Positions 53,138-64,000 of a DNA stretch of 64,000 nt are shown piece by piece; positions within the stretch are counted from its first letter, which is position 1; each line of letters begins with the position of its first letter. The DNA comes from Cymbomonas tetramitiformis (Eukaryota; Chlorophyta; Pyramimonadophyceae; Pyramimonadales; Pyramimonadaceae). The translations under genes were made by a program, and so were the position numbers. The stretch lies in NCBI GenBank assembly GCA_001247695.2, contig LGRX02033455.1:1-64000 (forward strand), in the 5' to 3' direction. The notes under the pieces are model-generated. The model had not been told where the DNA came from, did not search any database, and was given only the letters and a program-made list of their open reading frames with translations.

Positions 53138-53560
53138 CTAACATCTCCACCCTTTCTCTTCTCTTCATTCAGATGAACACTTTATCAACACTCCCCCCTT
53201 CTACCTTAGCTCGCCCCCTCCACCCCCACCCTCCGCCCCTCCGCCCCCGCCTTCCCGACCCTCCACCACCGCCCTTCCTCCGCCTCGCTTCCGCCCTCTT
53301 TTTCCATCACAGATGCAGCCTCGCTCCACTTCCACCTCCTCTGCTGCTTCTCCGCCGGCACGACCTTTTTAGCGCTCTGCGTAGTTTTGCCCTGCCGCGG
53401 TTTCCTAGGTTGATCTGACCTAGATGAGCATTTCGGGGCGCGCTATGAGGATGATTTCAGCTCCCTCTGTTCTACAGTTGCCTGCTTGCAGGATTACAGC
53501 GGACTCATGACATTGTAATTATTCTCAGCGTAAATGTTATATTATTATTATATTATTATT
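53138..53560 (+). other. LINE A 3' untranslated region and tail
   Basis: A strongly C-rich tract (about 53205-53290) is followed by ordinary sequence and CGTAAATGTTATATTATTAT. The TTA-type tail marks the LINE 3' end. A similar CGTAAATGTTTTATTATTAT lies at about 62972, suggesting another copy's tail. Confidence 0.6.
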
Positions 53561-54131
53561 ATACCCTTTGAAAGTTACATCGATCATCTGTACGGAAACA
53601 AACAATGTAGCAAAAAAATTTGATGGCACAATAGCAAACTTTGTCCTGAGATATTTAAACTGTCCCATAGACACCAACCACCAATTGGTTTGGACACCAG
53701 CCGCTCTAGGAGGACTGGAGATTGACAGTGTAACTGACAATGCCCATGCAACATGCATCTCGGAGACCCTAATCACATTATGCAACACTACAGAATACGA
53801 GTATTGGAGCAACCAGACCATACAACATGGATCGCAAGGCACTCCAAATGCACACCTGTTGTACAGAGACAACAGCACTACAGCAGCACATGGAGCAGAA
53901 TGACAAGTTATGTCATGGAAAGAGAAGTGAGGGAGCTCAAAATCCAGGGCTCACCCTTATCTCACCACCTTCCCTTCAAAAAAGCCACAGACAAAAGTGG
54001 GAATTGGTTCAAAAGAGTGAGCTACATGCTGTCAAAATATGGCTACTCCATAGATACTAAGCACTCCACTTTACAGGATTACGAGGAACTAGAAACCTTC
54101 CTTTACTCTTCACTCCCGAAATCGGTCTATG

Positions 54132-54799
54132 TGCCTATTCTACTAATCTTACGGTGGGTTAACCCGCCGTAAGAGGAATTTTCGGCGGCCTGTAGTGGTG
54201 GCGTTATGAGGTCTACGGTGTCAAACCTATCGATTTTCAGACAGTTTATGAGTTGAATGAAAGCTGAGGAACATACTATGGATGGATGCGATGTGCCCCA
54301 TGTGTGTAATGCGCTCGCGAAATGGGGGGGTATAGCGGGTTCCGATCATATATGCTTACGGTGGGTTACCACATAATTTTGTATATTGGTAGATATGTGG
54401 CCTTCCTCGATGGCCCTTTGGAAATTTGGAGACCTATGTTGTCAAGTTCTCGAGCTGCTCTTTCTGCAGTGTCTTGTCAAAATTTTCATTCGAGGCCATC
54501 TTGACTCTCAAAATGTCACGCGAAGTGAGGGTGGTATGACGGTTTTTTACGCTATAGGACACGATTTATATGCGATAATTGGTTTGCCGGTTTGGGTTTG
54601 GGTTTTCAGGTTAACAAACCCGGATACATCCGATATAATTCGTCGCGGATGCCTCTTGGGAGTGTCTAAAGTCATCCTGCCACCATGAACATGACCAGGG
54701 GGTCAGTTTAGGGGCTGAAATAATCGTTTTACTTAGGGTTGGGTAACCCACCGTAAGGGGTCCTTACGGTGTGTAAACCCACCTTTCGTAGAATAGGCA
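54132..54799. mobile_element. 668-bp MITE in LINE B
   Basis: The ends are TGCCTATTCTAC and its complement, and the 4-bp sequence TATG is duplicated at 54128-54131 and 54800-54803. The subterminal motif CTTACGGTGGGTTA recurs several times in both orientations. Comparison with LINE A (SIPKSLYD...) confirms that the LINE frame is split here. No ORF. Confidence 0.8.
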
Positions 54800-55102
54800 T
54801 ATGAGAAGATAAGTATGCTAGTGGCAACCCGGAATCTCAGATACATGGGTTCGTTTCTTCAGCCATGTGGAGGACTTATGCTTAGTTGGGAAGAATTACG
54901 GGCAAAGCATAGCCTACAAGGAACAGAACCCCCATCATGGTTCCTAGCTCTTCAGACAGAAGTTATTTGTGATGAGTCCGAAACAGAGCTAATAAAGGTT
55001 AAACTTAAATACAGAGACACACCGCAAGCCCCGGAGGAGGGCGTGATGTGCTGGAAAGGGACAGGAATGAGCCAGGAAGAAATAGAGCTGGTCAAAGTTA
55101 AG

Positions 55103-55117
55103 ATATATATATATATA
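55103..55117. repeat. AT dinucleotide microsatellite
   Basis: ATATATATATATAT lies within LINE B between coding fragments, and a TGA ends the frame right after it. Confidence 0.9.
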
Positions 55118-56830
55118 TGACACCGGGTTAGGTACCCTCCACTTGGAACAATACACTAAGGATCAAGAAGGAAGATACATACCAGATAAAGCAGGAATGA
55201 AGACTCTCCCAGTCAATGAATATCAGATATTGCAGGACGGGACAACACCGATGCCGGTGGACCCAAACATCTTGAGAATGAATGCCAATAACACAGCACG
55301 GATCAATGCAGGAGGAGACTCGGGAACCGAGACATACCTGGAATCATATGTTGAAAATAGGCTCAAAGACCTGTTCAGAGTGAGGTGCAATAACTCATGT
55401 GCAGCGGATAATAGTGATTTTAGCTGCCCGAGTGCATCAGAAGATGAGGAATGAACAGGGCAAACATGAAAGTGCAAACCCAGGGTTCCTTTTGATTTTG
55501 CAAGTGACGGTTCGCTCTACAAAAGCTCATCTTTTGCAAGCTGCGGAGCAGCATACATGGGATTTGAGGAGGGAGACTCAACACCAACCATGAGCAAACA
55601 TAATATACCAAGGGAGACACCGATTACCTCCTCCACAGCAGGAATTATAGAAAACATTCATAAGCCTAGCTCCACCACTGCAGAGATTCTGAGTCTCAGA
55701 AAGCTACTCCAAGATCGGAAGCATGAAATACTGAACACCATGGTTCCTCTTACCCACGTAATTGACTCCATGGCAACAATCAATGCTGTAAACCGTGACC
55801 CTGGAACCTTAAATGTACGGGACCTTATGCAAGAGCCAAACAGAAGGGACCTGATAGCTATCAAATTGATCTCGGAAGAAGTAGGATTTTACAACACAGC
55901 AGGACAAGCGAAACTCCTGATCGAATGGATTAGAGGGCACAATAACGACAGGCTTCATGCCAAAGTAGATATAACGGCCAAAAGAGCGGCTTTCAGATAC
56001 AGTGGAAGACAGCTAAGATTCGATGAAGACGGAGACTTAGATTTTTCTCTCTTTTTTCATGAACAATCCATAACAGGAGGCGTCAGGAGCCACATTAGGA
56101 GGCTCCAAAAGTTAAACCATCACAAAAAGTGGAAAGACATGAATGGACAAGGCAGAGCACTTAGAAGAATCACGTGAAACCAACCAAGGATGTGTCAAAA
56201 ATGGCCTCTAAGTATTTCACGGCCTACAGGTGCAGAGAACTCGCAGGCCTACTACAAGCATCCCCCCATAGAGCACACAGGATGGGGATGGGAGGAAGCC
56301 CGACCTGCCATAAATGTGGCACAAGAGCACTGTGCACTTATAAACATATCCAATTGAATTGCTCAGGGGAAGGAAATGAATTACACCAGCTGAGGGAAAA
56401 CCAACAAGAGGAAATAAATGAGATGATCAAACAAGCTACTGTAGGAGACCCAAGAATGATAATGGAAGGCAGAAACACAAGGGGTGGCACTCTTAGAGCC
56501 TCCGAAATCTTCCCCTTAGCAGAAATAGACAAAGACCTAACAGCCTCCAGACCGCTTGCTGCTCTCCCAGAGGCTAGCATGTACAGACTATCAAATACCA
56601 GAAAGGGTACTGTAGCAGTAGCCGCTGCACCCATCAGCACAAACAACAATGGGTATCACAACTTCCAAGACCTGCAGTACATCAAAAAGAAGGAATTCTG
56701 GAAGTTAGTTGAGTGGCATAGGCTAATAACAACGGATACACCCCAGGCATCGATCAGTAATTACACCACATCACCACGAAACGCCAAAAATCCGGACGAT
56801 AAGGGTTTGGGTTTTCAATTCCGATGTTAA

Positions 56831-57312
56831 TATTGCATTTAGATTCAAAGTACATTGTTTCTAACCTATTTCGATGTTGAGGAAACCGGTGGTGACCTCG
56901 AATTTTATTGGTTCTTAGTATTTAGGGGTGTTACATCTGCCTGAAATCCCCCTACAAAGCCGGAATTCATAGGGTTTTTGTTCACATCATTGTACCTATT
57001 GACCAAATACCGTTCACGGGTGATATGGGCATAATGTAAGTTCAGTTTGTATATTGTTTGACCATTTTTTATGCCTCGCTTCACTAGCAACCGTGCCACA
57101 TGTTATAATTGTGACTTGTGTATCATCCGCGGTAGGGTTCGCGGGCTACAGTGTGAAAATCTGCCCTCGTTACCAAAAAACTTACACAACTAATATTCAT
57201 AAAGTTTTATATGTTTGTCATCCGTTCAATCGACCATTGTGTTCGTCATCCGTCATCCGTTCAATCGAATAAAGCTTCTGTTATCGTGCGAGGCTTTCAC
57301 AAAACAAACCCT
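56831..57312. other. No gene recognised; upstream flank of transposase-like gene
   Basis: A/T-rich sequence without domains. TCATCCGTTCAATCGA is duplicated at about 57220 and 57247. The frame of the next gene is open back to 57211 but has no better start than 57313. Confidence 0.4.
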
Positions 57313-60072
57313 ATGGGTTTCAAGAGCCGGGCGAAACCCTCTCTTGTAGGTAACCGTACCGCTTCTAAGCAGCAAACAAGTTCTGCTGACACTACTGCCA
57401 GTGCAACACGGGAACAACATACAAAAGAACTTACTTTAAAGGTTGCCGACTTAGAGCTTGAAGTTGCAAAGCTCCAATCGGAGAATTCCAAAAAGGATGC
57501 CGTGATCGCCAAGTTGAAGAGTGAGTTGCTGGATGTAACAGAAGATGCACGCACGGCATGGTCGCAACATGCAGAGTGTAAGACACTTTTAGAAAGAGCC
57601 AAGGACACACTGAAAACTCATAAGTCTCGGGAAAAACAATACAAAGATCTTGCAGAGCGTGATCAGGCAAAAAGTCAAGCTTTCCTCCGATCGAGAGCCA
57701 GAATTGCCGAAACTATTGATGCGCGTAGAAAGCTGCGAACCCGGTGGGCTGAACAAGTCAAGGTAAGGTTTGCGCGGAGTCCAAAAATGCAAAAAAAACT
57801 TTTCAAAAATATTTTATTTGATAAATACGTTGCCCAGAGCACCCTGTACATATTGCGCACTTTAGGTATCAAATTGACCACGTTAATGAAAAGTTATGGT
57901 CGATACCGCTCGGTCACCCCCCATACTTAACCATACTTAAGCGCAAACTTAAATCGCTCGTATCTCAAAATCTAGATTTTGAAAAGTTTTTGCATTTTTG
58001 GACTCCGCGCAAACCTTACCTTGAAGTTGAACACCTGTTACAAACAGAGCCTATTCTATATCAGTCTATGCTTGAAGACACCGACGGAGAGGGGAGCAGT
58101 GCAGAAGATCTTCCAGTGTATGTGGATGTCCTCGTGGCTTTTCTCTCTAGGCATCGACTAGCTCTGCGTGCTGCCATGGCTATTCTAGGCTCTCAACCAG
58201 TCAAGATGCTGACGAATTACCTGGAGAACAACACCACGGACCTGCAACGTGAACTCAAGCACTTTTTTACACAACGTGTTGTCAACAAGATCGCCAAAAA
58301 GTGGACACCTACGATTGGGCTTGCTATCCGTTTCCGGCTTGGGCTGAGTATGGAAAACTATGATAGGCTTCGTCAGATGATATCTAAAACTTTCGACACG
58401 GAGAGCAATGAATCCTCGACGTGGTACGTTCTTGACACTGAGTCTAGTGACAAGAAAGTGCAGTGGCGGGTCAAAGCCCCAAAGTTGCCGAGTAATTATG
58501 CCCTTGATAGACTGCGAGATGAGATCACCAAGGAATTAAATCTGCAGGAGAATGAGATGGGGAATGCTGCACAAATCAGCTTTCGAACTAAACTGAGTCA
58601 AGTCATTACTACCGAGATGGAAACAGGTTTTCTTCGTCCAGCTTTACTCACTGCACCCAAAGGCACCGTGATCAAGCTGGAGCTTTTCATTAGCGGTGAC
58701 GCGCATGGGATACATCGTGGTGTGAAAGTGACACGAGTCACTTTTAAGCTGAAGGTGGAGGGCGGCGTCTTCAATAACTCACCTTTTCGTATGTACACAG
58801 TCGTTTTCTTCCGTGGATCAGACAACTACGAGAACCTGATCCAAAACAGCACAGACTTGTCCCGTGAACTTTCTGCCATTGCCAAGACTCCATTGACAGT
58901 TGGCGCATGGCAATTTTCCTTCAAGCTTACTCATGGGGGGGGATTTACTATTTATTTGTGCCAGCTTGGCACATTATGGTGTGCATGGGGGTTATCCTTG
59001 CCCTTTTTGCTTCGGCGAGAAAGACAAGTTACTGGACACCTCCGAGGAGTTCGAGTTGCGGACGTACCAGAAGATACTTGAGCTAGTCCATCGTGCCACG
59101 CCTCCATTCACTTGCAGTGCCTGTGGCAAACACTTTCGAAATCAGCGAGAGGTCGACAACGATAAACTACCGGAAACAAAGTCAGGCAGAAAGAACCAGG
59201 TCAAGCAACACTTTGGGCACTACATGCACTGCAAGCCAGTATTTCCTGTGTGGGAATGTGACGACATCTTTGATGTGATATCGGGGTGTGTGGCGTGCCT
59301 GCTTCACTGGCTTCTCCGACTCATCGACCTGCTCTTCTTGTTCACGGTGCATATCCACGCTGACACTGAGGAGAAGGCGGTTGCTCTTAGCGAACTGTTG
59401 CAAAAGAAGGGAGTTAGTTTAAACAAAAAGGTTAAGCCATACGATGCCATGAAGGCTTCCAGCAGCAGGGATGACAAGACTACTTTCATCGGAGAGCACT
59501 GCGCAAGCATCCTCGCTGAATACCCTGACTATCTGGAACTGCACACACCCGAGGCGAGGAAAGACCAGTACGAGAATATGTGGTTGGCAACTTACAGTTT
59601 CTTTGAGCTGATGTGGACGCCGGTGGAGGACACGCCGGAAAACCGAGAAGCTCACGCGCAAGAGGTGTTCAAGATGGCGAAGGAGATGGCAGATGCCATC
59701 ACTGATGGAGTGCCCGCGATAAACTCGTTATACCCGCACATCAGCCTCCATCTCCCAGTATTTATTCGCAGGCACGGCTGTAACCTTAGGCAATATAGTG
59801 GACAGGGTGGGGAGCATCTAAACAAGCTTGGGCAGATGTTCGCCCGCGCCTTCACCAACAAGCGGATGAAGGTGTACCGCGACAAGAAGACAGACACAAT
59901 GAAACGACAACGGGTGGGTATGATTGGACAGAACCTACGTGCTGAGCATATCGCTCAGCACCTGCGTGAACAAGTTCCTATACATCATACAAAGTGGGAA
60001 CGGAAAGTGATGGGGACTGCAAGTGCAGATCAAGCTGCAGGGGAGGAAGAAAGCTCACCCCAAAACACTTGA
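57313..60072 (+). pseudogene. Transposase-like protein of uncertain superfamily, split by a MITE and one frameshift
   Basis: From the ATG at 57313 the protein begins with a coiled coil (LKVADLELEVAKLQSENSKK). It is interrupted by a 265-bp MITE at 57759 and continues to about 58935, where a run of eight G shifts the frame, then on to 60072. Landmarks are LELFISGDAHGIHRG (about 58680), THGGGDLLFICASLAHYGV joining to YPCPFC (about 58935-59005), the zinc-like CSACGKHF (about 59112), and PHISLHLPVFIRRHG then YSGQGGEHLNKLGQ (about 59735-59835). Asp, Asp and Glu in these blocks could be a DDE catalytic triad. Similar 'YPCPFC...YSGQG-E' proteins are scattered in animal and protist genomes, I believe as mobile genes. 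The superfamily is not assigned. Confidence 0.5.
57759..58023. mobile_element. 265-bp MITE with splice-donor-like termini
   Basis: The ends are CAAGGTAAGGTTTGCGCGGA and its complement; the inverted repeat extends about 45 bp through ATGCAAAAA with one small gap. AAGT is duplicated at 57755-57758 and 58024-58027. Removing it restores the frame across Glu-Gln-Val-Glu-His. The terminus contains AAG|GTAAGG, a good splice donor, but no acceptor gives an in-frame join. Confidence 0.88.
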
Positions 60073-60119
60073 GAACGTGCTTGTTGATGCCGATGATGGA
60101 GGTGCGTATGGCCCGCCTC

Positions 60120-61198
60120 CTACCGCCGCGCGAGCTTCCGTGACCTTGCCTGAGCTGCTTCAACAGCTTTGCGCTTTGCAACCCTCCGAGCCTCCGCTTG
60201 TTCAGCGGTCTCAAGCCCATGCTGGGCATGATGCACTACAACTGGTTGGTGTGCAGGTGCGTGTGCCTCGGTGTGGTCAGCGACGGTCCTCACCTCCTGA
60301 GCGGCTGCCGGTGCTTCCTGCAGTGCAGGCCTATGCAAGTTCGGGACTGTTTTCCAGTCGTCGACATCGTGCTCCACAGTTATGCCAAGGGCTTCACGTA
60401 CCTCTTTTTCACCCGATAGCCAAGAGCCCACATATAACGTGGGATGGCCATGCACCTGGCCGTCAATAACTTGCGGGCTGTCTTGGCGTTCACGGAACCC
60501 GGCTCTGCTAGGCCATAATTCATGCTGCCAAAGGGATGGCTGGAAATAGCCTCTCCCAGAAACTTGCCCTTATTTTCGGAGAATTGCACACCTCCTCCCA
60601 GAGTCAAGACCGCCGTACCATACTCGACTGTGATGGACTCGGACATAGACACGTTGCTGACGCCAGTGCTGGTATGCGTGACTATCATAGGTGGAATTAT
60701 GACTGAAACTGAACCATTTATGTTCGTAATTGCGTTGGAAACTGAGACACCGTTTTCCAGAACGGCGAAATCTAACAACAGCTCGATGGGTTTCAACTCC
60801 CAGATAGTGCGCACAGTCTGGACACGAGGTTTCTTTCCGCCACGAGAGTTGCAAGTGACTATTTTAGACTCTAGCCACTCATCAAACATATAGTCGAATG
60901 CGGATCGGGGCCAGGTCTTGTTCTTGTAGGTCAGACCCCACACTGCGACACCTTTAGCACTCCGCACTCTCTTGAAAATATTCAGTCGCAAATCGTTTAC
61001 GAACAGCATAACGTCGGCAGGAATAACTGATAGCACGTTCCTACATAAAATATTTCCAGGGCATATGCCGTGATTTTCCAGCATTTCGGCACGAGAAGGT
61101 AGGCAGACCCCGCAGAAAGGGCAGAAACGCCGTCCGCCACGCCGATCTCGCCAATTCGGCGAATAGGCATGAACTGGGCCTGCACACCGGGCCCACAA
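60120..61198 (-). pseudogene. Zinc-finger hypothetical protein convergent to the transposase-like gene
   Basis: The main frame (61198 to 60380, TTG first, so it may be an exon or lack its start) begins with a Cys/His cluster: FCPFCGVCLPSRAEMLENHG then CPGNILC. A mixed domain follows (ELKPIELLLDFAVLENGVSV, SITVEYGTAVLTLGGG). A frameshift near 60415 leads to VREALGITVEHDVDDWKTV and an Ala/Arg-rich helical tail ending at 60120, 48 bases from the end of the plus-strand gene. No family recognised. The tail-to-tail pair resembles a two-gene transposon. Confidence 0.4.
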
Positions 61199-63010
61199 CG
61201 CCTTCCAAGTGAAAAATAGGTCAAACTAAGTCTAAATAAGGCACCTGTGCAAGCATCGGTCCAATGATTGCATGTGTATACCCTTCTAGGTCGAAACCCA
61301 AACTCAGCTCAAACCGGAATTATGCCCGAGTTACCGACGTGTTAGTCAGTCTTAAAAATTCGTCGAGGCGTTTTTGGCGGAGCTGTAATTCGAAATTTCC
61401 GAATCATACTTCGCTAACTAACGCTAAAATAAAACCTTTAAAAGAAAGTCGAACCGCTCTAGAGGTCTCATTTCCGAATCTATCGTTTTGCCGCGGACAG
61501 TCGATAGGGTAAACAGTTATCTTTCGCGACTATTATCCACAATATCCTCGTGCGTTATGATAAAACACGTCGCGAGACCTACACCCTTTATGAAGAATAA
61601 GGAATCCATCGAAGAAAGAAAAGGGAAACTTAAGATTAGCCGACTAGCATCCGGCAAATCGTATACAAGTGCTTTCACGGGGGACTAGATATCCAGTACT
61701 GCCCCCTGTACGACATTCCTCGATGCATGTGACAGATGACTTCATTATTCGGCTCGAGACCGCGAGTCACAACGATAGAGACCGCGAATCACATCGATAG
61801 TGACCGCGAGCCACGTGTTAGAGTACTCGAGCATTACCGTAGCCGTACTCGTACAGCTTTACACAACGCACGTCGGCATAAGCTACTTAGACTCTCTGAC
61901 TCTGATATGTTATATCTTTTACAGTCACATATATCACCGTTTCAGCCTCATATTTTTGCGTACAACGATAGTATTAAAACACTGATATACAGAATATTAT
62001 ACCCTGTATGTGTTTCAAACTATCTATTAGGTTATGTTTGACCACGACGCACCACTGCAATTTCCGATCTCACTCCGGATTTCAAATTAGCCGCCAAACG
62101 CGTTATTAACTGGCAGTCAGCAAAATTATTTGATGATTGCTTTTTGCGGTTGAGCTAACACTTCAAACTATCTATCATGCTTGTATAAAAAAAGCGACAA
62201 TAATATCATTGACTCACCGGCTTTGGAAATGTTCAGACACTCTAGAAATATTCTTTGACTCAATCCGAATTTTCATACAAGAATCGTTAACGACGTCAAT
62301 AAATTTACACCGCGGATCATTATCTCCGCACTTGAAAAATTCAAACCATCAAAACTAACATTTATAAAAAACAAAAACTTTCACAAAACAATTAGAGACA
62401 TAATCAACGAAACAAACCAGAAAAAGACACTTTACTAAAGACTGTACCAAATGGTACAACAAAGACAGGCCGTCCACAACTCGAAAGGCACCTGTAAAAT
62501 AGCAACGAACACACCAAACACCGCCGCACACCTTATCAGTTAACACGCACTGAAAAAGGAACGATTACCGAAATCAAATTCATGGAAAATTTACCGGCTA
62601 GCGAATTTTTGAAAAAATGACCCTTCAGTACCCTGACTCTTCGGAAACCCTAACCTTTCGTATACCAGAACAGGTCGGAGCTTCTGAATAGCTTGACCGA
62701 CAAAAACAAAAGTTAAAAGTTGAAACGAACAAAGTAAAAAATCGACTTTCGCGCTGGGACGAGCCCGAAATTTGCCTATTTAAACCAATCTTCAACTCTA
62801 GACACCTCACTTTTCTCGATATTCTAACCGAGAAGGCAGCGCTGTAACCGTACCGAGACTGTCCTAAGTGGTCGCGGGATATCGAAGAAATCGTTTTCCT
62901 ATTTGCTTTGAGTTTGCGGAGGGGAACAGACTCGAGTAGATCGTTCCGAAGGCGCGTGCCTTACTCATCGACGTAAATGTTTTATTATTATTATTAAATG
63001 CTGGAAATGC
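61199..63010. other. No gene recognised; possible LINE tail at the end
   Basis: A/T-rich sequence with short ORFs only. A 22-bp tandem repeat (about 61756-61818) and a CGTAAATGTTTTATTATTAT stretch (about 62972) are the only structures seen. The latter resembles the 3' tail of LINE A, so a decayed LINE may occupy part of this region. Confidence 0.4.
61756..61818. repeat. Three copies of a 22-bp repeat
   Basis: GAGACCGCGAGTCACAACGA and two close variants follow head to tail. Noncoding. Confidence 0.75.
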
Positions 63011-63018
63011 CCGATTAA

Positions 63019-63431
63019 GGGTAGGGTGCCGTGAGTTTTCAACCTATTTATTTTCATAACAAATTCCATATTCAAGGGACATTTGCAACTATTTAATTGG
63101 AAAATTCACAGGGACCAATATAAACTTTCAAATGCTATCCCACCACAATATAGAATTAGTTTAGAGTGTTAGAAACCACAAAATGAGGCTGTCTTGATAT
63201 CAGTACACCTGGCGCCAAATAATTCAAAATTCGAAATTCCTACATTAACTTTTGCTCTAGAAATTTTTTTGTGGTTTCTAACACTCTGAACTAATTTTAT
63301 ATTTTGGTGGGATAGCATTTGAAAGTTTATATTGGTACCTGTGAATTTTCCAATTAAATAGTTGCAAATGTCCCTTGAATATGGAATTTGTTATGAAAAT
63401 AAATAGGTTGAAAACTCACGGCACCCTACCC
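63019..63431. mobile_element. 413-bp foldback MITE flanked by TTAA
   Basis: Arms of about 165 bp are inverted copies (GGGTAGGGTGCCGTGAGTTT at the left, its complement at the right) with few mismatches, around an 85-bp centre. TTAA occurs at 63015-63018 and 63432-63435. After the right TTAA the sequence GGGTAGGGTGC begins again, as if a second element of the family starts there. TTAA targets are typical of piggyBac, though the terminal GGG is not. Confidence 0.82.
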
Positions 63432-63912
63432 TTAAGGGTAGGGTGCACTCCAGTCTTCGACCTATGCAATGTCTTACAGCTATGCAAAATTTGAAGTACC
63501 CTAGCGCCGGATCACGAATACCCACATCGGCCCCCGCCCCCTCCCCCCTCTCCACCCCCCCAACCCCCGTAATTCTTGCATACGGTATTTATTTATTTAT
63601 TTAAATATTTTATATTCCTATGGTCTGCGGCAGTGCAAGAGTGCCGATCACTTTGGCGACAAACTACGTCAGCGAATTCACGGAGAACGATTTCTTCTTC
63701 TATGGAGCATTCCGTGGTTATTACTGCGCACCATGGTTTGCCGAAGTGCGTCATTGTCATCGCGCCATACACGGCATTTGTTATTCCCAATATGACACTT
63801 CCACTTCGACAACGCCGATGTTATTCTCACGTTATTCAATCAAGCCCAGCGCCACGGCATCGCCAGGTCGCGGCGAAGTAAAGTCGGATGATGGCTTCCA
63901 TCCGATCGATTT
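63432..63912. other. No gene firmly recognised
   Basis: It starts with a second GGGTAGGGTGC terminus, contains a C-rich stretch (about 63530-63565) and a short TTTA repeat (about 63588-63605). ORFs on both strands are short and antisense to each other. Confidence 0.4.
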
Positions 63913-64000
63913 ATGGAGATCATTCGGCGACCCGATTTTCGAAAGGCCCTCGAGGAAGCGGCCAAGGACCCCGAAAGTGACGCCGCCAAAAAACTTCTGG
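63913..64000 (+). CDS. Possible start of a gene running off the window
   Basis: An ATG at 63913 opens a frame rich in Lys, Glu and Ala (MEIIRRPDFRKALEEAAKDP...) with a helical look and no stop to the window end. Only 29 codons are visible. GC content rises here relative to the A/T-rich flank, which fits coding sequence. Confidence 0.3.
   Translation, partial: MEIIRRPDFRKALEEAAKDPESDAAKKLL

Larger units (their letters stand above)
46099..53560 (+). mobile_element. LINE A: non-LTR retrotransposon, 5'-truncated, with RNase H and a C-terminal extension
   Basis: The order is pre-RT linker, RT, RNase H, Cys/His motif, unknown/possible methyltransferase domain and a C-terminal domain, ending in a C-rich 3' region and a (TTA)-type tail at about 53528-53560. 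The 5' side starts inside the coding region (KIKKTATEDSLTIWSV), so any endonuclease is missing. Many indels and stops mean it is inactive. LINE B downstream is a relative, which allows domain boundaries to be cross-checked. Confidence 0.8.
53562..56830 (+). mobile_element. LINE B: related, truncated at both ends
   Basis: It begins mid-RT thumb (KVTSIICTETNNVAKKFDGT, WTPAALGGLEIDSVTDNAHA) and is collinear with LINE A from about 49400 to 51900. RNase H landmarks are ASDGSLYKSSSF (about 55500), TAEILSLRKLLQD, THVIDSMATINAV and WIRGHNNDRLHAKVD (about 55965). The Cys/His motif CHKCGTRALCTYKHIQLNC is at about 56305. It stops near 56780, so the C-terminal domain is lost. Several frameshifts and a 668-bp MITE interrupt it. 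Confidence 0.75.

Overview
This is a eukaryotic nuclear window. It holds one complete 13-exon host gene with GT-AG introns (eIF3b, minus strand, 7.3-12.7 kb), one probable GON-domain host gene (16.1-17.1 kb), and a dense nest of LTR, non-LTR and DNA transposons, most of them broken. The mix of short introns, a Ty3/gypsy element carrying a cytosine methyltransferase and a transposon-associated 2OG-oxygenase suggests an alga-like protist, perhaps of the green lineage. That placement is a low-confidence inference.

Layout. 1-2302: the leader and LTR fragment of a minus-strand Ty3/gypsy copy, with nine covarying hairpins. 2.3-3.7 kb: a 2OG-oxygenase-like ORF facing a Cys-rich minus-strand ORF. 4.8-6.5 kb: a hypothetical ORF and a RecQ zinc-domain remnant. 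7.3-12.7 kb: eIF3b. 13-16 kb: microsatellites and hairpins. 16.1-17.1 kb: GON-domain gene. 17.9-19.8 kb: hairpins and a 1.1 kb foldback element. 21.15-21.44 kb: a 289-bp hAT MITE. 21.55-45.24 kb: a second copy of the Ty3/gypsy element, plus strand, lacking its 5' LTR and riddled with frameshifts. 45.5-46.1 kb: GC-rich repeats. 46.1-53.56 kb: LINE A. 53.56-56.8 kb: LINE B, a relative. 57.2-61.2 kb: a convergent pair made of a transposase-like gene and a zinc-finger gene. 63.0-63.4 kb: a foldback MITE flanked by TTAA.

The most interesting theme is DNA modification carried by mobile elements. The Ty3/gypsy element encodes gag, protease, a multi-membrane-span segment fused to RT, RNase H, a C5-cytosine methyltransferase, integrase, a PHD finger, and a second (DPWAGTG / SPW) methyltransferase ending at the 3' LTR. 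A 1.1 kb element with 121-bp inverted repeats, lying inside it, carries an N6/N4-type DNA methyltransferase frame. LINE A ends in a possible Dam-like domain. A 2OG-Fe(II) oxygenase-like ORF abuts the other LTR copy. In total four methyltransferase-like domains of apparently different families, and one possible demodification enzyme, sit in three or more unrelated mobile elements.

Nested insertions could be dated by target-site duplications: two copies of a 289-bp hAT MITE and one 500-bp hAT MITE (8-bp TSD each), a 1,039-bp mariner-type MITE (TA), and two MITEs with 4-bp duplications. Removing the mariner-type MITE and the 265-bp MITE rejoins their host reading frames.
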